A program made the translations under genes and the position numbers. DNA of 64,000 nucleotides from Phaeacidiphilus oryzae TH49 (GTDB taxonomy: Bacteria; Actinomycetota; Actinomycetes; Streptomycetales; Streptomycetaceae), in assembly GCF_000744815.1 (NCBI RefSeq), contig NZ_JQMQ01000004.1, positions 186,001 to 250,000 on the forward strand, written 5' to 3'. The notes below the pieces were generated by a model. That model searched no databases and had not been told where the DNA came from. It saw nothing but the letters and a program-made list of their open reading frames with translations. The first letter of the stretch is position 1. Each line of letters begins with the position of its first letter. This document shows positions 33,359 to 41,114 of this stretch, one piece after another.

Positions 33359-33631
33359 ATGGACCTCCGACACCCCCGAGGGCGCTTCGGCCTGCTGGCC
33401 GGTGCCGCCGTGCTCGCGCCGGCCGCGCTGCTGGCCGGTGCCGGCCCTGCTGCCGCCGGCCCCGCCGCCCTCCGTGCCCTCCAGGCCCCGGCGGGACTGG
33501 CCGGGCACGCTCCCGCCAGGGTCACCGCGCAGTCCTGTATGGGGGGCGGCGGCTCGATCGGCCGGATCGACAGCGGGGTCTGGATCTGCCTGGGCGGCCG
33601 CTACGGCGGCAGCACGGTCAGCGATCTCTGA
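33359..33631 (+). CDS. Small secreted Cys-pair protein
   Basis: A 90-residue precursor. The N-terminal signal peptide has RHPRGR, a hydrophobic Ala/Leu core and a probable cleavage after PAAAG (about residue 34). The mature part is about 55 residues and ends with SCMGGGGSIGRIDSGVWICL and GGRYGGSTVSDL, in which two Cys could form one disulfide within a Gly-rich hairpin. No family is recognised. GAGGAG lies 8 nt before the ATG. Its last 14 bp overlap the convergent hydrolase gene. Confidence 0.7.
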   Translation: MDLRHPRGRFGLLAGAAVLAPAALLAGAGPAAAGPAALRALQAPAGLAGHAPARVTAQSCMGGGGSIGRIDSGVWICLGGRYGGSTVSDL

Positions 33632-34409
33632 TCGTCCCCGCCGTTCCGGAGGCTCCGGCCGGGCCGCTCCCCGCCTCCCGCCGGTCCGCCTCGTCGAGGA
33701 AGGCCAGCGCGGACTTCTTGAGGGTGTTGGCGGAGACCGCGTTGCGGTGGTCGCGGCCGGGGATGCGGAGCAGCCGGGCGGAGGCCAGGCCCTCCGCCAA
33801 CTCCTCGACGCCGTCCGCGAGCCCGTCCTCGGTGCCGGCCGCCAGCAGGACCGGGCAGTCCGGGGCGGGCTCGGCCCGGAACGGGTCGGCCGCGGTGCCC
33901 CGGACGCAGGCGTTCAGCGCCTCCACGTCGTGGGCGGGCGGGGCACCGAGGGCGGCGGATCGCGCGGACAGCCGGACCAGCTCGCGCAGCACCTCCTCGG
34001 CGCCGTCCTGGGCGCGCGGGCCGAAGCCGGCCAGCACCGCGGTGCGCACCCTGGCCGGGTGACGCACCGCCAACTCCCAGGCAAGCCGCGCCCCCAGGGA
34101 GTACCCGATGACGTCCACCCGCCCGCCGCCGGGGTCGCTCAGCGGGGGGAGGGTGGCCAGCAGGTCGGCGACCAGCAGCGGGATCCGGTAGCGCTCCGGG
34201 TCACGGGGGGCCGGGCCGGGGCCGCCTCCGTGGCCGGGCAGGTCGGGGGCGATCACCGTGCGGCCGGCCTTGTGGAGGGCGCGGATCCAGCCGGTGGCCT
34301 CGAAGGTGGCGCGGTGGTCCGCGCCGAGCCCGTGGAGCAGCAGCACCGGTGGCCGCTCGGCGGCCAGGACCGGTGCGCTGCCGGGGTGGAGAGCGGTGGG
34401 GGCGGGCAT
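33618..34409 (-). CDS. Alpha/beta hydrolase, AcoC-core-like, last gene of the bkd-type operon
   Basis: A 263-residue alpha/beta hydrolase. It shows PPVLLLHGLGADHRATF (oxyanion loop), the nucleophile elbow VIGYSLGARLAW at about 110-121, an acid in LLAAGTEDGLAD and the catalytic His in GRDHRNAVS. It follows the lipoyl-domain gene by 7 nt on the same strand. In acetoin dehydrogenases the E2 subunit AcoC is one chain made of a lipoyl domain plus such a hydrolase fold, so this gene and its neighbour look like a split AcoC. An unrelated esterase activity remains possible. Confidence 0.82.
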   Translation of the reverse strand: MPAPTALHPGSAPVLAAERPPVLLLHGLGADHRATFEATGWIRALHKAGRTVIAPDLPGHGGGPGPAPRDPERYRIPLLVADLLATLPPLSDPGGGRVDVIGYSLGARLAWELAVRHPARVRTAVLAGFGPRAQDGAEEVLRELVRLSARSAALGAPPAHDVEALNACVRGTAADPFRAEPAPDCPVLLAAGTEDGLADGVEELAEGLASARLLRIPGRDHRNAVSANTLKKSALAFLDEADRREAGSGPAGASGTAGTIRDR

Positions 34410-34416
34410 GGCCTGC

Positions 34417-34833
34417 TCAGTCCTCCTTCGGCGGGGTGAGCCGGACCCGGCGGCGGGGGGCCCGGTCGGCGGGGACGGTGCCGACGATGCCGGGGGAGGG
34501 GGCCGGGGCGGCGTCCGCGGTCTGCCCCGTCTCGGGCGCCTGCGGCGTCCCGGCCGCATCGGCGGGGTCCGCCGCCGCGCCCTCCACGGCGAGGGTGATC
34601 AGCGGCCTGCCGACGTCCAGCCGCTCGCCGGGCTCGGCGTGCCGGGTGAGGACCCGCCCGGTCCACGGGGAGGGGATCTCCACCGCGGACTTGGCGGTCT
34701 CCACCTCCACCAGCGGGTCCCCGCGCTCGACCGTCTCGCCGTCCTCGACCAGCCAGTCCAGCACCTTGGCGTCGACCAGGCCCTCGCCGAGGTCGGGCAG
34801 CAGCAGGGTCCGTGATGCGTTCGGATCGGTCAT
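34417..34833 (-). CDS. Free-standing lipoyl-domain protein (truncated or split E2)
   Basis: A 138-residue protein. Residues 8-85 form a lipoyl domain with the modified Lys in VEVETAKSAVEI; ahead is LPDLGEGLVDAKVL, a normal E2 start. The remaining 50 residues are a Pro/Ala-rich linker and a basic end. The peripheral-subunit-binding domain and the catalytic acyltransferase domain of a normal E2 are absent; the gene stops there and the next gene is an alpha/beta hydrolase. It sits directly after E1-beta (6 nt). It should carry the swinging arm for the E1 reaction; who accepts the acyl group is open. Confidence 0.87.
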   Translation of the reverse strand: MTDPNASRTLLLPDLGEGLVDAKVLDWLVEDGETVERGDPLVEVETAKSAVEIPSPWTGRVLTRHAEPGERLDVGRPLITLAVEGAAADPADAAGTPQAPETGQTADAAPAPSPGIVGTVPADRAPRRRVRLTPPKED

Positions 34834-34839
34834 GGCGGG

Positions 34840-35883
34840 TCAGTTCTCCAGTACGTTCTGCACGGCGAGGAGGATGCGGTCGGCGTCGGGGAGGTAGTGC
34901 TCCTCCAGCGGGCCGGCCGGGGTGGGGACGTCGTAGCCGGTGACCCGGCGGACCGGCGAGCGGAGGTCGGCGAAGCAGCGCTCCATCAGCAGCGCGGAGA
35001 TCTCGGCGCCGAGCCCCGCCGTGCGCGGGGCCTCGTGCACCACCACCGCCCGGCGGGTCCGGCGCACCGCGGCGGCCAGGCCGTCCGCGTCGACCGGCTT
35101 CAGCCAGCGCAGGTCGACCACCTCCAGGTCCACGCCGTCCGCGGCGGCCAGTTCGGCCACCTGCAGGCAGCGGCGGACCATCGCGCCCCAGGTGACCAGG
35201 GTGGCGTGCCGGCCGGGGCGGGCGATCCGCAGCCGCGGCTCGTCCTCCGGCCCGTCCTCGGCGGCGCCGGCGGCGGAGTCGACCGGGCCGCGGTCCCAGT
35301 AGCGGGACTTGGGCTCCATGAAGACCACCGGGTCGGGGTCCCGCACCGCGGTCTTCAGCAGCCGATAGGCCTCGCCCGGGGTCGAGGGGGAGACCACCTT
35401 GAGGCCGGGGACGTGGGCGAAGACCGCCTCCAGCGACTCGCCGTGGTGCTCCGGGGCCTGGATGCCGCCGTAGCTGGGCACCCGCAGGGTCACCGGCATC
35501 GGCAGCGCGCCCCGGCTGCGGTAGCGCATCCGGGCCAGCTGGTTGACGATCTGGTCGATCGCCGGATAGGCGAAGCCGTCGAACTGCAGCTCGGGGATGG
35601 GCTTCCAGCCGGCCATGGCCAGGCCGACGGACATCCCGACGATCGCCGACTCGGCGAGCGGGGTGTCCATCACCCTGCGGCGGCCGAACCGCTGCTGCAG
35701 CCCGTCGGTGACCCGGAAGACGCCGCCGAGCCGGCCGACGTCCTCGCCGAGGACCAGCGTGCGCGGGTCCTCCTCCAGCAGTTCGGCGAGCGCGCGGTTG
35801 ATCGCCTGCTGCATCGTCAGGCCGGTGGTGGCGGGCGGCTCCCCGGGCAGTGCCCCGGGCTCGGTGGTCAGCAGGTCAGCCAT
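34840..35883 (-). CDS. bkdB: 2-oxoacid dehydrogenase E1 component, beta subunit
   Basis: A 347-residue transketolase-like E1-beta subunit. It has LTMQQAINRALAELL, VLGEDVGRLGGVFRVTDGLQ, the conserved PLAESAIVGMSVGLAMAGWK, and the C-terminal transketolase domain with VVHEAPRTAGLGAEI. It pairs with E1-alpha to decarboxylate a branched-chain 2-oxoacid or pyruvate/acetoin using ThDP. Start overlaps the E1-alpha end by 8 bp. The similarity fits the branched-chain type common in Streptomyces, but the lipoyl/hydrolase genes behind it point towards acetoin-like use. Symbol given by likely family only. Confidence 0.88.
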   Translation of the reverse strand: MADLLTTEPGALPGEPPATTGLTMQQAINRALAELLEEDPRTLVLGEDVGRLGGVFRVTDGLQQRFGRRRVMDTPLAESAIVGMSVGLAMAGWKPIPELQFDGFAYPAIDQIVNQLARMRYRSRGALPMPVTLRVPSYGGIQAPEHHGESLEAVFAHVPGLKVVSPSTPGEAYRLLKTAVRDPDPVVFMEPKSRYWDRGPVDSAAGAAEDGPEDEPRLRIARPGRHATLVTWGAMVRRCLQVAELAAADGVDLEVVDLRWLKPVDADGLAAAVRRTRRAVVVHEAPRTAGLGAEISALLMERCFADLRSPVRRVTGYDVPTPAGPLEEHYLPDADRILLAVQNVLEN

Positions 35884-36955
35884 TCTCCGCGACCTCCCAG
35901 TCGGCGCGGTACCCGTGCCACTCCCGCCACTCCTCCTGCTGCTCGCGCAGGGCCGCGGTGGGGTGCTCCAGTACCTGGGTGAACATCTCCTCGCCGGAGG
36001 GCTCCGGCAGCGCGGCGACCTCGTCGGCGTGCCGGCGGGCGCGCAGCGCGGCCGCCCGGTCGGTCCGGTCCAGCCATTCCGGGTCCGCCGCGCCCTCGGC
36101 CAGCAGCAGGCGGCGGGCCAGCTCCAGCGGGTCCCGCCCGGCCCACTCCGCCTCCTCCGCGGCCTCCTCGGGGGTGCCCCGGTAGCGGGTGGGGTCGTCG
36201 GAGGTGGAGTGCGGGGCGCGGCGGTAGGTGAGCGCCTCGACGACGGTCGGGCCGCCGCCCTCGCGGCCCCGCCGGACCGCCTCGGCGACGGCGGTGTGGA
36301 CGGCCAGCACGTCGTTGCCGTCCACCTGGACGCCGGGCATCCCGTAGCCGGCCGCGCGGGCCGCCACCGAGCCGCCGGCCACCTGCTCGCGCAGCGGGAC
36401 GGAGAGCGCCCAGCGGTTGTTCTGGCAGAAGAAGACCACCGGCAGCCGGAACACCCCGGCGAAGTTCATCGCCTCGTGGATGTCGCCCTGCGAGCTGGCG
36501 CCGTCCCCGAAGTAGGCCAGGGCGCAGCCGCCGGTGCCGTCCAGTTGCGCGCCCATCGCCCAGCCGACGGCGTGCGGCACCGGGCCGCCGACCACCGCGT
36601 TGAGCGGGGCGAGCCCGCACTCCCGGGGGTTCCACAGGCCGCCGTGCCACAGCGCCCGGTGGGAGGCGAGGTAGCCGGTGAGGTCGGCGTCCAGGGCGAC
36701 CGCGGCGCCCAGTTCCCGGTAGGTGGGGAAGGCGAAGTCCCGGCCCCGCTCCAGCGCGGCGGCGCTGCCGACCTGGGCCGCCTCCTGGCCGAGCACCTGG
36801 ACGTAGGCCGGGAAGACGCCCTGCCGCTGCAGGGCCAGCGACTCGCGGTCGATCGCGCGGGTGAGGGCCAGGTCGCGGTAGAGCCGCCGGAGCAGCCCGG
36901 GGTCCGGGGGCCCCGGCGGGGTCCCGCGCCCGGGCGAGGCAGAGTTGGTGTCCAC
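35876..36955 (-). CDS. bkdA: 2-oxoacid dehydrogenase E1 component, alpha subunit
   Basis: A 359-residue E1-alpha. The ThDP motif runs from GDGASSQGDIHEAMNFAGVF to CQNNRWALS (about 160-197). The phosphorylation-loop sequence YRRAPHSTSDDPTRYR is conserved. It forms a heterotetramer with the adjacent beta subunit and decarboxylates a 2-oxoacid. The start is GTG 36955, with a weak ribosome site, in a 118-bp divergent gap shared with an Lrp/AsnC gene. That arrangement is typical of actinomycete bkd loci and suggests control by an amino-acid-responsive regulator. Confidence 0.88.
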   Translation of the reverse strand: MDTNSASPGRGTPPGPPDPGLLRRLYRDLALTRAIDRESLALQRQGVFPAYVQVLGQEAAQVGSAAALERGRDFAFPTYRELGAAVALDADLTGYLASHRALWHGGLWNPRECGLAPLNAVVGGPVPHAVGWAMGAQLDGTGGCALAYFGDGASSQGDIHEAMNFAGVFRLPVVFFCQNNRWALSVPLREQVAGGSVAARAAGYGMPGVQVDGNDVLAVHTAVAEAVRRGREGGGPTVVEALTYRRAPHSTSDDPTRYRGTPEEAAEEAEWAGRDPLELARRLLLAEGAADPEWLDRTDRAAALRARRHADEVAALPEPSGEEMFTQVLEHPTAALREQQEEWREWHGYRADWEVAENG

Positions 36956-37073
36956 GAACGGAAGCTTGCTCAGAACTGGACACAGTGACTAGCGTGGCGA
37001 TCCATCTTCGGACGCTTTTCTCCTGCCGCCCAGGATCGCCCGGCAGAGTGTCGAATCAGCTGGGGAGTGTGGC

Positions 37074-37640
37074 ATGCCCGACCGGACGAGTCGTCAACTG
37101 CCCGTGCAGCCGCGTCAGACGCCCCCGGCGGCGGGCGCCGGACCGGTGCTGCCGGCGGCTCCCGCGCCGCCCGCCCCGCCGCCGGTGCCCGAGCTGGACG
37201 AGACGGACCGCCGGATCCTGGCCGCGCTGGCCCGGGACGGCCGGGCGCCGATCAGCCGGGTCGCCACCGCCTGCAACATCGCCCGGGCGACGGCGTACGC
37301 GCGGATCGACCGGCTGATCGAACTCGGCGTGATCCGCGGCCACTCGGTGGTGATCGACCACGCCCGGGCCGGCCTCGGGCTCACCGTCATGGTGCTGGTC
37401 TCCGGGGCGCAGCCGGACTGGCAGGACACCCGGCGGATCATCAGCGCCTTCCCCGAGGTCGAGTACGCCTGGTTCGTGGCCGGCTCCGCGGACATCGTGG
37501 TGCTGCTGCGGCTGCGGGACACCCGGGAGTTGCGCGAGGTGATCCTCTCCCGGCTGCAGTCCATCCCCGGCGTCACCCGCACCGAGACCCTGCTGGTCAT
37601 CGACGAGATCGCGCACCGCCCCGCGGTGCTGCCGCGGTGA
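37074..37640 (+). CDS. Lrp/AsnC-family regulator
   Basis: A 188-residue regulator. A Pro-rich N-terminal extension of about 40 residues precedes the HTH (LDETDRRILAALARDGRAPI, RVATACNIARATAYARIDRL). The C-terminal RAM (ligand-sensing) domain includes FPEVEYAWFVAGSADIVVLL and VTRTETLLVID. GGGGAG precedes ATG 37074. It is divergent from the E1 operon and likely regulates it with an amino or oxo acid as effector. Its TGA overlaps the GTG of the GH114 gene. Confidence 0.88.
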   Translation: MPDRTSRQLPVQPRQTPPAAGAGPVLPAAPAPPAPPPVPELDETDRRILAALARDGRAPISRVATACNIARATAYARIDRLIELGVIRGHSVVIDHARAGLGLTVMVLVSGAQPDWQDTRRIISAFPEVEYAWFVAGSADIVVLLRLRDTRELREVILSRLQSIPGVTRTETLLVIDEIAHRPAVLPR

Positions 37641-38512
37641 GCAGGACCGGGCGCCGGGCGCTGCTCGGCGGCGCGGCGGTGCTGGCGGTGCTCTGCGCGG
37701 TGGCGGCGGCGCTGCTGCTGCCCGGACGGGGCGGCGGGGGGCCGGAGCGCGGGGCGGCGGCGGGGCGCGGGGCGGCGTCGGGGCGCGCCGCCGTGCGGCT
37801 GCCCGCGGCCCACGCCGGGTTCGACTACCAGATCGGCGGCGCCTACCCGCCGGCCGCCGGCGTCCGCGTGGTCTCCCGGGACCGCTCCGATCCGCCCCCC
37901 GCCGGGCGGTACGGGATCTGCTACGTCAACGCCTTCCAGGCCCAGCCGGACGAGCTCGGCTGGTGGCGGCGCCACCATCCGGAGCTGCTGCTGCGCGGGG
38001 CCGACGGGACGCCGGTGATCGACCGGGACTGGAACGAGGCGCTGCTGGACGTCTCCAGCCGGGCCAGGCGGACCCGGCTGGCGGCGGTGGTCGGCGCCTG
38101 GATCGACGGCTGCGCCAGGGACGGCTACCAGGCGGTCGAACCCGACAACCTGGACTCCTACCAGCGCTCCCAGGGCCGGCTCAGCGCCTCGGACAACGCC
38201 GCCTTCGCCCGGCTGCTGGCCGCCCGCGCCCACGCGGACGGCCTGGCGATCGGCCAGAAGAACACCGCCGAACTCCTCGGCCGCCGGGCCGGGATCGGCT
38301 TCGACTTCGCCGTCACCGAGGAGTGCGGGCGGTACGGGGAGTGCGCCGCGTACGCCTCGGCCTACGCCGACCGGGTCTTCGACGTCGAGTACGATCCGGC
38401 GGGCCTCGCCGCGGCCTGCCGCTCGGCCGCCGGCCGGGCGATCTCGATCGTCCTCCGCGACCGCGACGTCGCCCCGGCGGGCGAGCCGGGGCACGTCTAC
38501 CGGACCTGCTGA
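37637..38512 (+). CDS. Secreted GH114-type glycoside hydrolase
   Basis: A 291-residue protein with an N-terminal signal or anchor (ALLGGAAVLAVLCAVAAALL) and a TIM barrel of the endo-alpha-1,4-polygalactosaminidase (GH114) family. Recognisable parts are AGFDYQIGGAYPPAAGV, ICYVNAFQAQPDE, GYQAVEPDNLDSYQ with the catalytic acid region, GLAIGQKNTAEL and AVTEECGRYGEC. It would cleave galactosamine-containing surface or biofilm polymers outside the cell. It starts at GTG overlapping the Lrp stop (GTGA). The functional link to Lrp is unclear. Confidence 0.87.
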   Translation: MSRTGRRALLGGAAVLAVLCAVAAALLLPGRGGGGPERGAAAGRGAASGRAAVRLPAAHAGFDYQIGGAYPPAAGVRVVSRDRSDPPPAGRYGICYVNAFQAQPDELGWWRRHHPELLLRGADGTPVIDRDWNEALLDVSSRARRTRLAAVVGAWIDGCARDGYQAVEPDNLDSYQRSQGRLSASDNAAFARLLAARAHADGLAIGQKNTAELLGRRAGIGFDFAVTEECGRYGECAAYASAYADRVFDVEYDPAGLAAACRSAAGRAISIVLRDRDVAPAGEPGHVYRTC

Positions 38513-38536
38513 TCCGCCGCCGGCGGCCCGGGTCGG

Positions 38537-39550
38537 TCAGCCGAGGCCGTCCGCGCCGACCCGCACCGCGGACTCGTCCAGGAGGCTGTTCGAGGTGGGC
38601 AGCGGTTCGCCGTCGAGGCCGAGCACCGGAGTCGCCTCCTTGTACCAGGACTCGATGACGGCGTTGCCCCAGAAGTCCCGCCGTCGGTCGTCGTGGACGC
38701 TCCAGCGGTAGGTCTCGTGGTCGGGGTCGCCGGTGTAGTAGTCCGAGGTGTACACCTCCACCCGGTGGCCGTCCGGGTCGCGGAGGTAGACGTAGAAGGC
38801 GTTGGAGACGCCGTGCCGGCCGGGCCCGCGCTCGATGTGCCGCTCCAGGTGCTGGGCGCCCAGGATGTCCGCGATCCGCAGCACCTGGTGGGACTCGTGG
38901 GTGGCCACCCCGAGATGGTGCAGCCGGGGGCCGGCGGCACCGGTGAAGGCGACGTCGTGGACGGTCTGCTTGCGGTACATCCAGGCCGCGTAGAGCTGGT
39001 GCTCGTCGCCCTCGATGGTCTCCGAGCAGCCGAAGCCGAGCGAGCGGTAGTGGGCGTAGGCGGCCGGCACGTCGGGGGTGCAGATGTTGAAGTGGTCAAG
39101 CCGGGCGATCTGCGCGCCCCGGTGGAGGTCGTAGCGCTGGATCAGTCGCTCGCCGCGCTCGATCCGGTGGAAGAACTCCACCGGGAAGCCCAGCGGGTCG
39201 ATCACCCGGACCGCGTCGCCGACCCCGGGGGCGCCCTGGCCGGCCGGCACCCGGCGGACCGGGCGGCGCAGCGCGGTGAAGAACTCCTCGGCCCGGTCGA
39301 CGTCCTCCGGGGTCCGCACCCGGTAGGCGAGATGGTGGAGGGCGGCGACCCGACCCTCGGTCAGCACCAGGTTGTGGTGGGTGAGTTCGTCGGTCCCGCG
39401 CAGGCAGAGGGCGCCGGCGCCCTCGTACTGGACGTGGAGGCCCAGGACGTCCACCCAGAACCAGCGGGCCCGGGCCAGGTCGGTCACCACCAGGTGCGCG
39501 TACGCCGAGCGCACCACGTCGGGGGCGGGCGGGAACGTCCGCTCGGTCAC
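38537..39550 (-). CDS. hpaD: 3,4-Dihydroxyphenylacetate 2,3-dioxygenase (extradiol, VOC type)
   Basis: A 337-residue type I extradiol dioxygenase with two vicinal-oxygen-chelate modules. The metal ligands can be seen: His153 in LDHFNICTPD, His212 in LHHLGVATHE and Glu265 in HRVEVYTSDYY, close to positions 155, 214 and 267 of Brevibacterium HPCD. YYTGDPDHETYRW also fits. It opens the ring of homoprotocatechuate with O2 to give 5-carboxymethyl-2-hydroxymuconate semialdehyde. The metal may be Fe or Mn. It starts at GTG overlapping the hpaE stop and is the last gene of the operon. Confidence 0.93.
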   Translation of the reverse strand: MTERTFPPAPDVVRSAYAHLVVTDLARARWFWVDVLGLHVQYEGAGALCLRGTDELTHHNLVLTEGRVAALHHLAYRVRTPEDVDRAEEFFTALRRPVRRVPAGQGAPGVGDAVRVIDPLGFPVEFFHRIERGERLIQRYDLHRGAQIARLDHFNICTPDVPAAYAHYRSLGFGCSETIEGDEHQLYAAWMYRKQTVHDVAFTGAAGPRLHHLGVATHESHQVLRIADILGAQHLERHIERGPGRHGVSNAFYVYLRDPDGHRVEVYTSDYYTGDPDHETYRWSVHDDRRRDFWGNAVIESWYKEATPVLGLDGEPLPTSNSLLDESAVRVGADGLG

Positions 39551-41052
39551 TTCGACTCGCCTCCCTCGCCGAACCTCGGGGTGTGCGGCGGCTCCAGGGC
39601 CACGTGGACGATCTTCGTCTCGGAGTAGAAGTCGATGCTGTGCGCCCCGCCCTCGCGCCCGAGGCCGGAGGCCTTCACCCCGCCGAAGGGGGTGCGGAGG
39701 TCGCGGACGTTGTGGGAGTTGATCCAGAGCATCCCGGACTCCACGGCGTGGGCGATCCGGTGGCCCCGGGCGAGATCGGAGGTCCAGACGTAGGCGGCCA
39801 GCCCGTACGGGGTGGCGTTGGCCAGCTCCACGGCCTCCTCCTCGGTGTCGAAGGGGGCCGCGCAGACCACCGGGCCGAAGATCTCCTCCTGGAAGATCCG
39901 GGCGTCCCGGGGGACGTCGGCGAAGACCGTCGGCTGGAGGTAGTTGCCCTCCGGGAGGTGCTCCGGGCGGCCGCCCCCGGCCAGCAGCCTCGCCTCCTTG
40001 CGGCCGAGTTCGAGGTAGCCCTGCACCCGGGCGTAGTGCTCGGGGTGGACCAGCGCGCCGACCTCGGTGGCGGGGTCCTGCGGCGGGCCGACCCGGACCC
40101 GGGACGCCCGCTCGGCCAGCCGCGCGGTGAACTCCTCGTACACCGGGCGCTCCACCAGCACCCGCGAACCGGCGGTGCAGCGCTCGCCGTTGAGCGAGAA
40201 GACGCCGAAGACCACCGAGTCCAGGGCCGCGTCCAGGTCGGCGTCGGCGAAGACGACGGCCGGGGACTTGCCGCCGAGCTCCATGGAGAGGGTCTTCAGA
40301 TGCTCGGCGGAGGAGCGGACGATGTGCCGGCCGGTCGCAGTGGAGCCGGTGAAGGAGATCCGCGGCACCTCCGGATGGTCGACCAGGGCCTGCCCGGCCT
40401 CCTCGCCGATCCCGTGGACGATGTTGACCGTGCCGTCCGGGAGCCCGGCCTCGGCGAAGATCTCCGGCCACAGGGAGGCGGAGAGCGGGGTCCACTCGGC
40501 CGGCTTGAGCACCAGCGTGCAGCCGGCCGCAAGCGCCGGGGCGAGCTTCCAGCTCTCCAGCATGAAGGGGGTGTTCCACGGGGTGATCAGCCCGGCGACG
40601 CCGGCCGGGCGGCGGACCGTGTAGCTGATCTGCGAGCTGCCCTGCCGGAAGGCCTCCCCGCCGAGGGCCACCAGCACGTCCGCGAAGTACCGGAAGTTCT
40701 CCGCCGCCCGCCGGGCCTGGCCGCGGGACTGGGTGACCGGAAGACCGGTGTCGAAGGTCTCGAAGGCGGACAGCCGCTCGTGGCGGGCCTCGACGGCGTC
40801 CGCGATCCGGTTCAGCGCGGTGGCCCTGGCCCGGTCGCCGAGCGCGGACCAGGCGGGGAAGGCCGCCTTGGCGGCCTGGACGGCCGCGTCCACATCGGCG
40901 GCCGAGCCGCGCGACGCGGTGGCGTACGGGGTGTTGCCGACCGGCTCGGACACCTCGAAGACGGCCCCGTCGAGGGAGGGCGCCGGGCGCCCGCCGATCC
41001 AGTGCGGGATGGTCTTCGGCAGGCCCTCCGGCCGTGTGCTCGTGTCGCTCAT
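39547..41052 (-). CDS. hpaE: 5-Carboxymethyl-2-hydroxymuconate semialdehyde dehydrogenase
   Basis: A 501-residue aldehyde dehydrogenase. NAD-binding helix FTGSTATGRHIV, catalytic Glu in LSMELGGKSP, nucleophile Cys in NGERCTAGSRVLVERP, and EEIFGPVVCA are all present. It oxidises the ring-cleavage semialdehyde with NAD. Gene order with hpaD supports the specific assignment over a generic ALDH. It follows the DapA-like gene by 62 nt and overlaps hpaD by 4 bp. Confidence 0.92.
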   Translation of the reverse strand: MSDTSTRPEGLPKTIPHWIGGRPAPSLDGAVFEVSEPVGNTPYATASRGSAADVDAAVQAAKAAFPAWSALGDRARATALNRIADAVEARHERLSAFETFDTGLPVTQSRGQARRAAENFRYFADVLVALGGEAFRQGSSQISYTVRRPAGVAGLITPWNTPFMLESWKLAPALAAGCTLVLKPAEWTPLSASLWPEIFAEAGLPDGTVNIVHGIGEEAGQALVDHPEVPRISFTGSTATGRHIVRSSAEHLKTLSMELGGKSPAVVFADADLDAALDSVVFGVFSLNGERCTAGSRVLVERPVYEEFTARLAERASRVRVGPPQDPATEVGALVHPEHYARVQGYLELGRKEARLLAGGGRPEHLPEGNYLQPTVFADVPRDARIFQEEIFGPVVCAAPFDTEEEAVELANATPYGLAAYVWTSDLARGHRIAHAVESGMLWINSHNVRDLRTPFGGVKASGLGREGGAHSIDFYSETKIVHVALEPPHTPRFGEGGESK

Positions 41053-41114
41053 CGTGCAGTCCGATCTTCTCGCTGGTGGTGGGCGGGCCGGGCCCGCGGG
41101 TCAGATCCGCGCCG

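Noticed and set aside
38537-40579. Long minus frame extending hpaD upstream
   Set aside because: The extension is a shadow of hpaE; GTG 39550 overlaps the hpaE stop and gives the correct HpaD start.
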